From Chryseobacterium antibioticum (GTDB lineage: Bacteria; Bacteroidota; Bacteroidia; Flavobacteriales; Weeksellaceae), in assembly GCF_012927325.1 (NCBI RefSeq), contig NZ_JABBGI010000002.1, forward strand, positions 1-64,000: DNA of 64,000 nucleotides. Reading direction: 5' to 3'. Under the pieces are notes generated by a model. It searched no databases. It worked only from the letters and a program-made list of their open reading frames with translations, and was not told the DNA's origin. Both the position numbers and the translations under genes were made by a program. Numbering within the stretch: the first letter of the stretch is position 1; each line of letters starts with the position of its first letter. Positions 35,709 through 46,087 of the stretch are shown here, in pieces.

Positions 35709-37913
35709 TTGAAAAAACTAGTTTTACCGTTGAGCCTTATGGTTCCTATGCTTATTTTCTCTCAAAATAAAAAAAGAGATACAGCAGAAAAAGTAACCGA
35801 TATTGAGGAGGTCGTTTTCCAGAAAAAAGTGGTTGGAAGAACGAACGACATTACCAATGTCAAGATTTCAGCAAAAGATGCCCAAAGTGTTGCCTCTATA
35901 AGTGGTGGAATTGAAGGACTTCTTAAAACACTTCCTTCCGTAAATTCCAACACTGAGCTGTCTTCCCAATATATGGTGCGTGGTGGAAACTATGACGAAA
36001 ACCTTATCTATATCAATGATATTGAGATCTACAGACCTTTTCTGATCAGAAATTCGCAGCAGGAAGGAATGAGCATCATCAATCCTGATATGGTTTCCGC
36101 AGTGAATTTCTCTGCCGGAGGATTTGAGCCTAAATATGGCGACAAAATGTCTTCAGCGCTGAATATTTACTACCGTGAACCTGAAAAATTTGAACTTTCA
36201 GGAGAAGCAAGTTTGATCGGTGGAAGACTGACAGCGGGTCTGGCTTCAAAAAATAAAAAACTGACTGCCTTGTTTTCAGGCAGATACAGAAATACCAATC
36301 TTGTTCTGAATACATTGAATGAGGATACGGATTTCAACCCTACGTATTGGGACTTTCAATCCTATATCAACTATCATTTCAACGATAAATTCTCCTTGTC
36401 ATTCATTGGATATTATTCCAAGAATGATTACGAAATGGTTCCTAAAGCGAAAAGTGTCACTTTCGGAAGTCTTAATCAGCCTATTACAGTGAATATTGGC
36501 TATGGCGGACGGGAGCAGGATATGTACAAAAATATGATGGGAACTTTCTCCATGAACTATAAGCCGTCCGACAAATGGAAGCTTACCTTGGACAGTTTTG
36601 CCTATCAGAACAGGGAAAAAGAATATTATTCTATTGCTTCAGGTTATGAGATCCAGACTTTTGATCCTATAACACAGTCTCCAAATCCTTCTTTTGATGG
36701 AGGAGGACAGATAGAGCATGCAAGAAATGACCTGTATGTAAGAACGTACGGAACGCAGTTCAGAGCCAAGTTTTCTCCCAATATCAATACCGATATAGAA
36801 GTAGGCTTTAAGTACGAAAAAGAGAACCTGAATGATAATACCAATGAATGGAAATTGGTTGATAATGCAGGATATAGCATTCCACGGCCAATAGATGATC
36901 CAAGAACAGGAGGGACGGGAGATCTTAATTTGTTTTACCATATTGCCGGGAAAAATAATATAGAACCTTCGAGACTTTCTGCTTATGCACAGTATTCTCA
37001 GAAATTTTACTGGGGAGCCAGCAAAATATTTGTTAATGCCGGAGCTAGAGTTTCCAACTGGAGCTTCAACAAAGAAACCATCTTCTCGCCAAGATTCCAG
37101 TTTGCGATAAAACCTGACTGGGATACCGATATGCTCTTCAAACTTTCCGGGGGCGTTTATTATCAGGCACCTTTCTATAAAGAAATCAAGGATCTTGACG
37201 GAAACTTTAACTCCAATATAAAATCTCAGCGTTCCATGCAGTTAATTCTTGCCAACGACTACGAGTTTTATATGTATGACAGACCATTTAAACTGACTAC
37301 AGAGGCTTACTATAAGAAAATGGACGATCTGATTCCTTACTATATGGATAATGTGAGAATCCGTTATTCCGGTAAAAATAATGCTTCAGGTTATGCTTAT
37401 GGAATTGATACCAGACTGTTCGGGGAATTCGTTCCCGGAGTAGATTCCTGGTTGTCTGCAAGTTACGCCAGAGTATATGAAAACATAGACGGAAGAGGAG
37501 ATATTCCAAGACCTACGGATCAGAGATTCAGATTTGCAATGTTCTATCAGGATTATATGCCGAAATTCCCGTCCATGCGTGTCAATCTTACTTTGGTGTA
37601 CGCTATGGGACTGCCGAACGGAGCACCTGTTTTCACAGATCCTTATCAGTATCAGAAAACATTACCTTCTTATAAAAGAGTAGATTTGGGCCTTTCCAAA
37701 GTATTCATCGATTCCAAAGACAAGAAAAATCGTTCCGGTTTTTGGGGTAACTTTGAAGAATTAACCTTAGGGGTTCAGGTTTTCAATGCATTTAATATCA
37801 ACAATACAGTGGCCAACCAGTGGATTACAGATTATAATACGAATGTAATGTATCCCGTTCCTGTACGTCTTACAGGGCGTTTCTTCAATGTGAAACTGGA
37901 ATTTAAATTATAG
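35709..37913 (+). CDS. TonB-dependent outer membrane receptor
   Basis: 734 aa from a TTG start at 35709 (MKKLVLPLSLMVPMLIFSQ signal peptide). A plug domain (about residues 40-150: SGGIEGLLKTLPSVNSNTEL, then YMVRGGNYDENLIYINDIEI) precedes a 22-strand type beta-barrel, and the end KLEFKL is a typical barrel signature. No SusC-like carboxypeptidase-regulatory domain is present. The substrate is unknown. Uptake of iron chelates, cobalamin or similar is usual for the family. No partner SusD gene is adjacent, so it is not a polysaccharide utilisation pair. Confidence 0.9.
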   Translation: MKKLVLPLSLMVPMLIFSQNKKRDTAEKVTDIEEVVFQKKVVGRTNDITNVKISAKDAQSVASISGGIEGLLKTLPSVNSNTELSSQYMVRGGNYDENLIYINDIEIYRPFLIRNSQQEGMSIINPDMVSAVNFSAGGFEPKYGDKMSSALNIYYREPEKFELSGEASLIGGRLTAGLASKNKKLTALFSGRYRNTNLVLNTLNEDTDFNPTYWDFQSYINYHFNDKFSLSFIGYYSKNDYEMVPKAKSVTFGSLNQPITVNIGYGGREQDMYKNMMGTFSMNYKPSDKWKLTLDSFAYQNREKEYYSIASGYEIQTFDPITQSPNPSFDGGGQIEHARNDLYVRTYGTQFRAKFSPNINTDIEVGFKYEKENLNDNTNEWKLVDNAGYSIPRPIDDPRTGGTGDLNLFYHIAGKNNIEPSRLSAYAQYSQKFYWGASKIFVNAGARVSNWSFNKETIFSPRFQFAIKPDWDTDMLFKLSGGVYYQAPFYKEIKDLDGNFNSNIKSQRSMQLILANDYEFYMYDRPFKLTTEAYYKKMDDLIPYYMDNVRIRYSGKNNASGYAYGIDTRLFGEFVPGVDSWLSASYARVYENIDGRGDIPRPTDQRFRFAMFYQDYMPKFPSMRVNLTLVYAMGLPNGAPVFTDPYQYQKTLPSYKRVDLGLSKVFIDSKDKKNRSGFWGNFEELTLGVQVFNAFNINNTVANQWITDYNTNVMYPVPVRLTGRFFNVKLEFKL

Positions 37914-37978
37914 AAATTAGAAGCTAGAGATTAGAAGTTAGTAGGGATTTCCTACAGCTTAGAAACTAATCAAACCAA
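37912..37978. repeat. Degenerate AGAAATTAGAAGCTAGAGATT repeats
   Basis: About 65 bases of imperfect (A)GAA(R)TTAGA-type units, ending in the inverse CTTAGAAACTAATC. Similar to the gap at 33853. Confidence 0.55.
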
Positions 37979-37993
37979 AAGCTAAAAAATAAA

Positions 37994-38024
37994 GAAAGCT
38001 TCTGAATTATTCAGAAGCTTTTTC
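37994..38024 (+). terminator. Terminator after the TonB receptor gene
   Basis: AAAGCTTCTGAA, loop TTAT, TTCAGAAGCTTT, then T run (37995-38023). Confidence 0.9.
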
Positions 38025-38085
38025 ATTGGGCTGAATTTTATAACAAGTATACAGAATTTTATAACAGTGGTTTCAGGGATATTTT

Positions 38086-38093
38086 TACCTTTG
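38086..38093 (+). promoter_or_regulatory. Probable -7 element of the copper cluster promoter
   Basis: TACCTTTG, 8 bases before the ATG of the HYC_CC_PP gene; the -33 TTG is not conserved. Confidence 0.45.
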
Positions 38094-38101
38094 TCCTATC
38101 A

Positions 38102-38482
38102 ATGAAAAAGATTCTCGCCATATTTTTCTCTGTTTTCTACTTTGGATTTTCTTCCGGAGCAGCTTTCAGCGTACACTTCTGTATGGAAGAGTTTGTTTCC
38201 GTAAGTCAGAAAACCACTGATATCTGTGGCAAATGTGGCGTTAAGGAAAAAAAAGGATGTTGTAAAACTGAGGTTAAAGTCATAAAAGTAGATGATTCAC
38301 AGAAATCTGATCTGCTGATGATCGATTTTTTAAGCCAGATTGCTCCAACTTTAACACAGCACCCGTTTTTCTTTACCGACCAGTCTTTTTCAGCTTCAAA
38401 ATTTACCCGTATCAGAATCAATGGGCCGCCCGAGTACAGGCCGGTTCCTATCTACATCAATCATTGTCATTTTAGAATTTAA
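38102..38482 (+). CDS. HYC_CC_PP family protein
   Basis: 126 aa small exported protein. The three family landmarks are seen: HFCMEEF with His and Cys near residues 25-30, CGKCG / KGCCKTE with the cysteine pair near residues 50-60, and NGPPEYRPVP with the PP near residues 108-115. Members are small, exported and often stand next to copper-handling genes, as here, where DUF3347 and multicopper oxidase genes follow. Likely metal-binding (inferred from Cys/His and context). The signal peptide is residues 1-21. Confidence 0.82.
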   Translation: MKKILAIFFSVFYFGFSSGAAFSVHFCMEEFVSVSQKTTDICGKCGVKEKKGCCKTEVKVIKVDDSQKSDLLMIDFLSQIAPTLTQHPFFFTDQSFSASKFTRIRINGPPEYRPVPIYINHCHFRI

Positions 38483-38595
38483 GATCCGTCTGTTGTCTGT
38501 AGTGTTCAGATGAGCATTCCTTCGTGGACAACACGGTTCAACGCATGATGCGTTTCTATTATTCTTTACTAAAATTAATTCTAAAATTTAAAACA

Positions 38596-39069
38596 ATGAA
38601 AAAGTATATCATTACAGCAGCCTTATCTCTATTCTCCATTATTTCGCTTTCGGCACAGTCTAAAAAAGACGCTCAGGTTTCAAAATTATATCAGAACTAT
38701 ATCGCTATTAAATCAGCTTTGGCTTCAGATGATGCCGACAAAACTTCAAAAGCAGCTGCAGAATTCATCAAAACAGCCTCAACCGTTGATTATAAATTAG
38801 TTTCGGAAGGTAATCTTAATATTCTAAGAAAAGATGCCACAGTGATCTCGGATGCCCGAAATATTACCTCTCAGAGAGAAACGTTTTCTAATCTTTCTGA
38901 GAATATGATCGCTTTGACGAAAGAATTCAAACTTTCTGAAAAACCGGTTTACGTACAGTATTGTCCAATGGCCGACTCAAGCTGGTTAAGCGATGAAAAA
39001 CAGATCGCGAATCCATACTACGGAAAATCTATGCTTTCTTGCGGAAATGTAAAGTCAGAAATCAATTAA
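38596..39069 (+). CDS. DUF3347 family protein
   Basis: 157 aa periplasmic protein. Signal peptide MKKYIITAALSLFSIISLSA, then a helical domain (VSKLYQNYIAIKSALASDDA) and the metal-related tail YCPMADSSWLSDEKQIANPYYG with CG further on, all typical of DUF3347. The family is often fused to or next to copper efflux components. The 24-codon upstream extension overlaps the leader and is not used; ATG 38596 gives a clean signal peptide. Next gene after 88 bases. Confidence 0.85.
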   Translation: MKKYIITAALSLFSIISLSAQSKKDAQVSKLYQNYIAIKSALASDDADKTSKAAAEFIKTASTVDYKLVSEGNLNILRKDATVISDARNITSQRETFSNLSENMIALTKEFKLSEKPVYVQYCPMADSSWLSDEKQIANPYYGKSMLSCGNVKSEIN

Positions 39070-39157
39070 TTATTGTATTTAATTTTAAAACAATAAGTTG
39101 TGTAGCTTAAGTTTTAATTGACTTTAAGCTGTATATCTTTAAAAAGTTCAGAATATT

Positions 39158-41941
39158 ATGAAAAAACTAATCATATTTCTGGTGCTTTTGTTCTCTGTTT
39201 TTACTTTCGCACAAACAACGAAAACGTATTATACCTGTCCCATGCATCCTGAGGTTGTATCTTCAAAACCGGGAGATTGCCCAAAATGCAAAATGACGCT
39301 GGTCAGGAAAACCGTTGTGGTAAAACCTAAAGTTACGACAAAGCCAGAGCAGAAAACAGGACAAAAGCCTGCAGAAATTAAAATGAATAAGGTTAAAGTT
39401 AAGACTGAGGCTAAGGCTAAGGTGAATGCAAAGCCAAAAATGAAAGAGGCCGGAAGAAATAAGCCTGATACAAAGTCTAAACCTTCCCATTCTCAGCATC
39501 AACCTCAATCTTCTCAATCTCAAAGTAAATCTCTCTATAGCTGTCCTATGCATCCTGAAGTGACTTCGGATAAACCAGGAAAATGCCCGAAATGCGGAAT
39601 GGAACTGGTAGAAAATGAAAATTATCAGCATGTTGTTGCAGAAGAGCCGAAAGCAAATCCATCTATATTCAAAAGAAATTCTGAAAACGGGAAAGTAACT
39701 TTCGGGGGGAAAACAGTAAGATATGATCTCTATGTAAAAGATACGATTGTCAATTTTACAGGAAAAAACCGTAGAGCTATTGCCATCAATGGAAAACTGC
39801 AGGCTCCGACTTTATATTTTACAGAAGGAGATACCGCAGAAATTTACCTTCACAATATGCTGAAGGAAAATACGGGACTGCACTGGCATGGCGTGATTCT
39901 TCCCAATGAACAGGATGGGGTTCCATACCTTACCACAAAGCCTGTAACGCCTGGAGAAACACATTTGTATAAGTTTAGAATATCTCAAAACGGAACCTAT
40001 TGGTACCATTCCCACGAAGCACTTCAGGAACAGATTGGAATGAATGGTATTTTAGTATTCAATAAAAGAGAAGGCGAGCCTAAACCTTCCTATACACAAG
40101 AAATTCCGGTACTGCTAGGGGATTGGAGCGATGAAGATCCAATGCAGATCGCAAGAAGGCTCCACATGGCGAATACGGATTGGTATGCTATTAAAAAAAA
40201 TGCAGTACAAAGTTATTGGGAAGCCATTAAATCCGGAAATTTTGGGACAAAAGCCTTAAATGAGTGGAAAAGAATGGAGGCTATGGATGTAAGTGATGTC
40301 TATTACGATAAATTTCTCATCAACGGACTTCCCAGCTCTGACTATTCTAATCTGAAAGCAGGAGATAAAGTTAGACTGAGAGTGGCCAACGGCGGATCAT
40401 CCACATATTTCTGGCTGAACTACGGTGGCGGAAAAATAAAAGTAGTTGGAAACGATGGAAATGATGTAGTTCCGGTAGAAGTTGACCGTCTTATTGTTGG
40501 AGTTTCCGAAACCTATGATATTGAAGTCACAATTCCTGAGAATAAGAGTTTTGAATTCCGTTCTACGTCGGAAGACAGGGTAGGACATGCTTCATTATGG
40601 CTGGGTTCCGGTGAAAAAGTGGAAGCTTCGAACCTGCCGAGACTGTTGTTGTTTGAAGGAATGAAAATGATGAACGGAATGATGGAAATGAGCGGGAATA
40701 TGAAGCCTATGAATATGACGATGGGCAACCAGATGATGGACATGAATGAAGTGATGTATCCTGAACTTTCTGAAAGCCAGAGAAAAATGACGATGAAACA
40801 CATGAATGAAATGATGGGCGTTAAAACCAAGGAAGAAGATCATTCAGGCACTGAACATGGAAATCATTCGGGGATGGATATGAAAGAAGAAAAACCGATC
40901 AAAAGACTGTCATACAATCTTTTAAAATCTCCTGAAAAGACCATTCTGCCGGATGAGAATGTAAGAGAGTTAAAATTTACGCTGGAAGGAAATATGAATC
41001 AGTATCTCTGGACGTTGGATAATAAAACCGTAACAGAAACAGATAAGATCCTGGTTAAAAAAGGCGAAATCCTGAGAATTACGATCTACAACAATTCGAT
41101 GATGCGCCATCCGATGCACCTTCACGGCCATGATTTCAGACTGATCAATTCAAAAGGAGAATATTCGCCGCTGAAAAATGTAGTCGATATCATGCCGATG
41201 GAAACCAATACGATTGAGTTTGCAGCCAATCAGGACGGTGACTGGTTTTTCCACTGCCATATTTTATACCATATGATGGCGGGAATGGGAAGAATATTTA
41301 GCTATGAAAATTCAAAACCAAATCCACAGCTGCCGGACAGAAAGTTAGCCTGGAAAAATTTCCTGAAGGATAATAAAATGATCAGCTCCATGGGAATGCT
41401 GGATATAGCAAGCAATAAAGTACATGCAGAGAGCATGACGATGTTTGGGCCAAGATGGGCTAACCTGAATCAGTTTCATTCTAACTGGGATTTTGATCAT
41501 TTTGAAGGCAATGTGAAAGTAGGAAGATTCCTGGGGAAATTCCAGTGGGCACTTCCTTATGCAGGGTTCAGAATTCAGAAAAACCACGAGATCATGGAGA
41601 GACAGATGACTGAGGATATGGGAATGAAATTCCGTGGTAAAAAGACCTGGTTTGGACAACAGAAAGCAGCAAAAGACCAATATGCATTCATGGTTGGTGT
41701 GCAGTATATGTTGCCGATGCTGGTTACCGCAGATGCAAGTGTTGATCAGAATGGAAAAGTATTGCTGGAATTAAGCAGGGAAGATATTCCCATTTCCAGA
41801 AGGATAAGAGGAAATTTCAGCTTCAATTCTGACGGAGAATTTTCAACAGGACTGAGATATATTGTACAGAAATGGGTGTCAGTTTCCGGAAATTATGATA
41901 ATGAAATGGGCTGGGGAGCCGGATTAACTTTAACCTACTAA
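39158..41941 (+). CDS. Multicopper oxidase with heavy-metal-binding domains and CopB-like C-terminus
   Basis: 927 aa. Order: signal peptide (1-19); heavy-metal-binding module CPMHPEV...CPKCKM (25-49); Lys/Thr/Pro-rich linker; second such module CPMHPEV...CPKCGM (about 128-152); cupredoxin domains with HWHG (242-245), YWYHSH (281-286), a Met-rich His insert (about 500-583), and the type 1/2/3 copper motifs HPMHLHGHD (from 651) and HCHILYHMMAGM (699-710). The last ~180 residues (from about 745) look like outer-membrane barrel strands of CopB, ending in LTLTY. It likely oxidises Cu(I) in the periplasm (CopA/PcoA role). The fusion is a deviation from separate copA and copB. Confidence 0.85.
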   Translation: MKKLIIFLVLLFSVFTFAQTTKTYYTCPMHPEVVSSKPGDCPKCKMTLVRKTVVVKPKVTTKPEQKTGQKPAEIKMNKVKVKTEAKAKVNAKPKMKEAGRNKPDTKSKPSHSQHQPQSSQSQSKSLYSCPMHPEVTSDKPGKCPKCGMELVENENYQHVVAEEPKANPSIFKRNSENGKVTFGGKTVRYDLYVKDTIVNFTGKNRRAIAINGKLQAPTLYFTEGDTAEIYLHNMLKENTGLHWHGVILPNEQDGVPYLTTKPVTPGETHLYKFRISQNGTYWYHSHEALQEQIGMNGILVFNKREGEPKPSYTQEIPVLLGDWSDEDPMQIARRLHMANTDWYAIKKNAVQSYWEAIKSGNFGTKALNEWKRMEAMDVSDVYYDKFLINGLPSSDYSNLKAGDKVRLRVANGGSSTYFWLNYGGGKIKVVGNDGNDVVPVEVDRLIVGVSETYDIEVTIPENKSFEFRSTSEDRVGHASLWLGSGEKVEASNLPRLLLFEGMKMMNGMMEMSGNMKPMNMTMGNQMMDMNEVMYPELSESQRKMTMKHMNEMMGVKTKEEDHSGTEHGNHSGMDMKEEKPIKRLSYNLLKSPEKTILPDENVRELKFTLEGNMNQYLWTLDNKTVTETDKILVKKGEILRITIYNNSMMRHPMHLHGHDFRLINSKGEYSPLKNVVDIMPMETNTIEFAANQDGDWFFHCHILYHMMAGMGRIFSYENSKPNPQLPDRKLAWKNFLKDNKMISSMGMLDIASNKVHAESMTMFGPRWANLNQFHSNWDFDHFEGNVKVGRFLGKFQWALPYAGFRIQKNHEIMERQMTEDMGMKFRGKKTWFGQQKAAKDQYAFMVGVQYMLPMLVTADASVDQNGKVLLELSREDIPISRRIRGNFSFNSDGEFSTGLRYIVQKWVSVSGNYDNEMGWGAGLTLTY

Positions 41942-41945
41942 TGAG

Positions 41946-41975
41946 AGGCTGCCGGATAAGGCAGTCTTTTTTTTA
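41946..41975 (+). terminator. Terminator after the multicopper oxidase gene
   Basis: AGGCTGCC pairs with GGCAGTCT (one G-T pair), followed by T8. Confidence 0.8.
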
Positions 41976-42056
41976 AACCACAAATAGCACGAATATTTTA
42001 TAAGAAAGACACTAATGTTTATGCAGGACTTGTGTCATTTATGTTTAAAAAAACAA

Positions 42057-42090
42057 AAAGCCGGTTCATCACTGCAATGAACCGGCTTTC
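42057..42090 (-). terminator. Terminator of the S9 peptidase gene
   Basis: AAAGCCGGTTCAT (42057-42069) pairs with ATGAACCGGCTTT (42077-42089), with a T run on the minus strand beyond it. Confidence 0.9.
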
Positions 42091-42127
42091 TTTATTTTGC
42101 TACTGAATGTAATCAATACTTTTTGTT

Positions 42128-44173
42128 TTATTTTGAAGCTTTCTCTGAAGCGGTAGTTTCTTTTACTTTTTCTGCTGGTTTGTAAGTGACATTTTTGATA
42201 TCAACCGTCATTTCCTTTAAACGTTTTGCTACAGCTTCCGGCATATCTTTCTGATATCTTCCTCCGATGATCTCAGCAAGGAATTTCTCCGTTTCAGCAT
42301 ACATCGCCATATTATTAACAGGTTTTCTGAATCCGTGTCCTTCATCATCTGCCAGAATATAATTTACTTTTTTTCCTTTGTCACGAAGTGCAATGACAAT
42401 TTGGTCTGCTTCAGCCTGTTTTACTCTTGGGTCATTGGCACCCTGAATAATCAATAATGGTTTCACAATTTTGTCAACACTGAACAACGGACTTGCTTCA
42501 CGAATAAGCTTTTTACCTTCTTCAGTTTTAGGATCACCTACCATTCCATACAGGAAAGCACGTCCCGATTCCCAATAAGCGGGAACAGAATCGAGTAGGG
42601 TAAAGATATTACTTGGTCCAACGATGTCGACTCCTCCGGCATACAGATCCGGCGTGAACGCCAAACCAGCCAGTGTTGCGTAACCACCGTAGCTTCCTCC
42701 CATGATGACCACTTTATTTTTGTCTGCAATTCCCTGGTCAATAAGGTATTTTACCCCCCAGGTGATATCATCCTGCATCAGTTTTCCCCATTGTAAGTCT
42801 CCACCATTTTTGAATTTTTTACCATAACCGCCACTTGCTCTGAAGTTTGGCTGTAATACAGCGTAACCTCTGTTGGCTAAAAACTGTACGGTTGAGTTAT
42901 ATCCCCAATAATCTCTCGGACCTTTGGGACCTCCATGAACCAGGACAACTACCGGTAGATTTTTTCCTGTTGACCCCGTAGGCACCGTCAGATAAGCAGG
43001 AATATCCAATCCATCATTGCTTTTATACGTGATTGGAGCCATAGAAGCTAAGTACTTTTCAACTTTTTTTAGTTCTGTTCTTGGGGTATACTGGAAAATC
43101 AATTCTTTGGTTTTGGCATCAAAGAAATAAGATTCAGAAGCATATTTGTCTCCCCACACTGAGATTAAGAATTTTGAATAGTCTTTGGTAGAGCTTGAAA
43201 AATCAATCTCTCTTCCCGGGAATTTGCTTTGTAGGAATTTATAGTTGGCTTCCCATGTCTTGTCTTTCCAATAGTTATCCGTCTTATCTCCGGTATAGGA
43301 AGTCGAAATGATCTTTCTTGTATTTCTATCTATAAATAAACCTCCAAAATCAACTTTTCCTTTCGGATCACTTTCGATTTTTGTAGTTTGTTTCGTTTTC
43401 GGATCCATCAAAAATAAGGTTGATTTATCCAGATCTCCTTTATCTGTTACGAGATAGAATTTCGAGTTATCTTCATTCCAGTTGGCAATATAGGCTCCCT
43501 CTGTAACCAATGTTTCGTAAATAGGGCTTAATTTCTCACCTTCTTTATATAAAAACTGGGTAGTTCCTTTTTCGTCTGTTTTGGAAAGAACTCTAAGTTT
43601 TTCATCCCAATCAAATTCATACCCTGTAATGCGGTCTTTATTTTCGTAAATCTTTTTCAGTTCGCCTGTTGAAATTTTTAATGAATAGAGATCATGCCAT
43701 GCTTTATCGCGGTTGTTCAGTCCAATCATGATCAGATCAGGATCTTTTTTACTCACCATTTGAATCTGAGCGGTTACTTCGTTAAGTGGGGTTAAATTCC
43801 GAGACTCAGGAACGCCTTTGGTCACATTTAGCGTAGGATCTACTGCAAAAATATTCATATTCTCGTCCCCGTTTTTATCTTTTACATACAAAATATATTT
43901 TCCGTTTTCTGACCAGAAATATCCTGCCAGAGGACGTTTGCTGTCAGTTAATGGACGGGCTTTTTCAAAAGGTTCGTCCACCTTTTTTACCCATATATTC
44001 ATGATCCCTTCATATTGTTTCATGAATGAGATCCATTTTCCATCCGGACTCAGTTGTCCGCCAGAAATCTCAGGATTTCCGTAAAATAATTCTCTGTCCA
44101 GCAGTGGGACTTCCTGTGCCTGTGTTGTCTGAAATCCTATCATAAAAAGAAGCAAATAAAATATTTTTTTCAT
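42128..44173 (-). CDS. S9 family (prolyl oligopeptidase type) peptidase
   Basis: 681 aa with a signal peptide ([19 protein letters not shown]), so secreted to the periplasm. A seven-bladed propeller (about 30-400) is followed by the alpha/beta-hydrolase. The serine is S494 in [10 protein letters not shown]; catalytic Asp in [14 protein letters not shown]; His in DEGHGFRKP. It cleaves small peptides, likely dipeptides or acyl-peptides. The substrate type (DPP or acylaminoacyl peptidase) cannot be told. A 40-residue charged tail ends the protein. Single-gene unit with a terminator 38 bases past its stop. Confidence 0.92.
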   Translation of the reverse strand: MKKIFYLLLFMIGFQTTQAQEVPLLDRELFYGNPEISGGQLSPDGKWISFMKQYEGIMNIWVKKVDEPFEKARPLTDSKRPLAGYFWSENGKYILYVKDKNGDENMNIFAVDPTLNVTKGVPESRNLTPLNEVTAQIQMVSKKDPDLIMIGLNNRDKAWHDLYSLKISTGELKKIYENKDRITGYEFDWDEKLRVLSKTDEKGTTQFLYKEGEKLSPIYETLVTEGAYIANWNEDNSKFYLVTDKGDLDKSTLFLMDPKTKQTTKIESDPKGKVDFGGLFIDRNTRKIISTSYTGDKTDNYWKDKTWEANYKFLQSKFPGREIDFSSSTKDYSKFLISVWGDKYASESYFFDAKTKELIFQYTPRTELKKVEKYLASMAPITYKSNDGLDIPAYLTVPTGSTGKNLPVVVLVHGGPKGPRDYWGYNSTVQFLANRGYAVLQPNFRASGGYGKKFKNGGDLQWGKLMQDDITWGVKYLIDQGIADKNKVVIMGGSYGGYATLAGLAFTPDLYAGGVDIVGPSNIFTLLDSVPAYWESGRAFLYGMVGDPKTEEGKKLIREASPLFSVDKIVKPLLIIQGANDPRVKQAEADQIVIALRDKGKKVNYILADDEGHGFRKPVNNMAMYAETEKFLAEIIGGRYQKDMPEAVAKRLKEMTVDIKNVTYKPAEKVKETTASEKASK

Positions 44174-44447
44174 TTTTTTATTTAAATATAAGAAAAAAAA
44201 TCGCTTCCTGATGGAGTTGAAAAAAATATTTTTTTAATATAAGTGATTGTAAATTATTAATTTAGAATATTTATTCGCGCAATTTATTTACTACAAATAA
44301 CGGTAATGTGATTAATTTTTCTTATTTAATTGCTTTGGTATTATATTATCATCATCACGTATTGAGTAGATTGAAAACAGATTTATTCTAAAAATCAAAC
44401 AGACGATGGTGCATTCAAAGTTTGAATTTCTCAATTTGTTACCTATC

Positions 44448-45566
44448 TTACATTTCAAGCTTAATAACCTTTTCTGCCAGCTTTTGATTCGTGCTTTCCG
44501 GAATTAATCGCATCAGAAAATTACGCAAGGTATTTCCCTTTTCCCACTGAGAAATTTTCCCGATTTTCCAGCTTGTGTCTACGACGTAATCAACTTTTTT
44601 TCTTCTAATCTTTTGAAATTCTTGAAAAACAGCATTAAAATCCTGGTTCTTTTCCAATAATTGGCCAATGACATAAGCGTCTTCAATGGCCTGACAGGCG
44701 CCCTGACCCATATTCGGAGTGGTTGCGTGGGCGGCATCTCCAATCAGACACAGGTTATCAGAATACCAGGAAGGAATAGGAGACAGGTCAATAATATCAT
44801 TAAGAATAATATTTTCTTCTAAAGTTGCTTCAAGAATGTCCAAAACAAGAGGGTGAAAGTCTTCAAAATAATCACATAGTTTCAAATGACGTTTGTGCTT
44901 TTTTTCATTAACCAAAGCATACCAATACAACTTGGTGTCTGAAATCTTCACAAAACCGAAGCGCTTTCCCTTTCCCCATATTTCAATGGCTTCCTGATTG
45001 AACTTTTCAGGTAAATCAAATTCTGCCAGTCCACGCCAGCATTTCTGTCCTGCACTACGGATGTTTCCTGTTCCCACGATCTGATCTCTGATCTTAGATT
45101 TTATCCCGTCTGCGCCAAAAACTATTTTACTTTCTGCCTGGATTCCATTTTCAAAATGTAAGGAGTAATTGTCTTTCTTTTCAATCTTACTTAAAGAGTG
45201 ATTGAGCTGAATATGTTCGTATCCGATGTTTTCCGCCAGAATTTTCTGCAGTTCAGCCCTGTGAATGGCTACATTACAGGAATTGTATTTTTTCTCAAGG
45301 GCAAGAATACTGGTCTTCGTGATAGGTTTTAAAGACTCGTCGGTAATGGAAATCCCATGGATCTTATTTCCTGCATTTTCAATTTTTTCTTTTAAACCCA
45401 GTCTGTCGAAGATCTGCATGGCATTAACAGCCATCATAATTCCGGCTCCAACAGGTTTTATTTCCGATGCAGATTCATAGACTGTACAATCAAACTGATG
45501 TTGTTTCAGAATATTTCCCAGGGCCAGTCCGCCGATTCCGGCGCCTATTATTGAAATGGTGTTCAT
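44448..45566 (-). CDS. FAD-dependent monooxygenase
   Basis: 372 aa class A flavoprotein hydroxylase-like. FAD motif SIIGAGIGGLALGNIL (residues 4-19), the second motif LVLDILE / VFGADGIKSKIR and the GDAAHATTPNMGQGACQAIED signature (about 265-285). Related enzymes include TetX-type and salicylate hydroxylase-type; the substrate cannot be told. It is the last gene of a three-gene minus unit behind the GNAT gene (19-base gap). No cofactor reductase is adjacent, consistent with NAD(P)H-using single-component type. Confidence 0.87.
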   Translation of the reverse strand: MNTISIIGAGIGGLALGNILKQHQFDCTVYESASEIKPVGAGIMMAVNAMQIFDRLGLKEKIENAGNKIHGISITDESLKPITKTSILALEKKYNSCNVAIHRAELQKILAENIGYEHIQLNHSLSKIEKKDNYSLHFENGIQAESKIVFGADGIKSKIRDQIVGTGNIRSAGQKCWRGLAEFDLPEKFNQEAIEIWGKGKRFGFVKISDTKLYWYALVNEKKHKRHLKLCDYFEDFHPLVLDILEATLEENIILNDIIDLSPIPSWYSDNLCLIGDAAHATTPNMGQGACQAIEDAYVIGQLLEKNQDFNAVFQEFQKIRRKKVDYVVDTSWKIGKISQWEKGNTLRNFLMRLIPESTNQKLAEKVIKLEM

Positions 45567-45585
45567 CAGAATCGGTTTGATGTTT

Positions 45586-46083
45586 TTAAAGCGTTAAAAT
45601 ATAATTCTCAGATACTTTTTTAAATCCGTATTTATTGAAAAAATGATGAGCTCCTGTGTTGTTGAGCCCGCTTTCCAGAATCATAAAGCTGATATTCCAG
45701 TTTTTAGATTCTTCCACAGCCTTTTCCAACAGGGTGCTTCCGAGTGATTGTCCTCTGAGGGAATGGTCTAAAAGCATATCTTCCAGTACCGCATAATTTT
45801 TAAACCCATTAATAATATTGAAAACCAGCATTCCTATGATTTTTCCTGCTTCATTTTCAGCAATCAGAATGTTTAATTTTGAATTCTGATCAGCAACAAA
45901 TCCGGATTCAAACTGTGCGGTTAATATCGCTTTAAGGTCAGGATTCCAGTGGTTTGAATCCAAAGCTCTGCCTGAAATAATTTCGCCATGCGAGATGTAG
46001 GAATCCGTTTTATGGGTGATAAAAAAGTCGACCAATTCTTCAGTCCGGGCGGTGTCGGAAAGCCATTTTGTGGTGTAGTTCAT
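45586..46083 (-). CDS. GNAT family N-acetyltransferase
   Basis: 165 aa. The acetyl-CoA pattern is visible: LRGQSLGSTLLEKAVEESKN (Q/RxxGxG/A-like, residues about 108-127) and the C-terminal GAHHFFNKYGFKKVSENY. Substrate unknown. It starts four bases past the stop of the lipoprotein gene, so it is translated from the same message. Confidence 0.87.
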   Translation of the reverse strand: MNYTTKWLSDTARTEELVDFFITHKTDSYISHGEIISGRALDSNHWNPDLKAILTAQFESGFVADQNSKLNILIAENEAGKIIGMLVFNIINGFKNYAVLEDMLLDHSLRGQSLGSTLLEKAVEESKNWNISFMILESGLNNTGAHHFFNKYGFKKVSENYILTL

Positions 46084-46087
46084 TGTT

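Noticed and set aside
44174..44447. Search for a small gene or RNA in the gap before the S9 peptidase
   Set aside because: AT-rich with no start/stop pair worth reporting, no hairpin with T run and no TAnnTTTG box.
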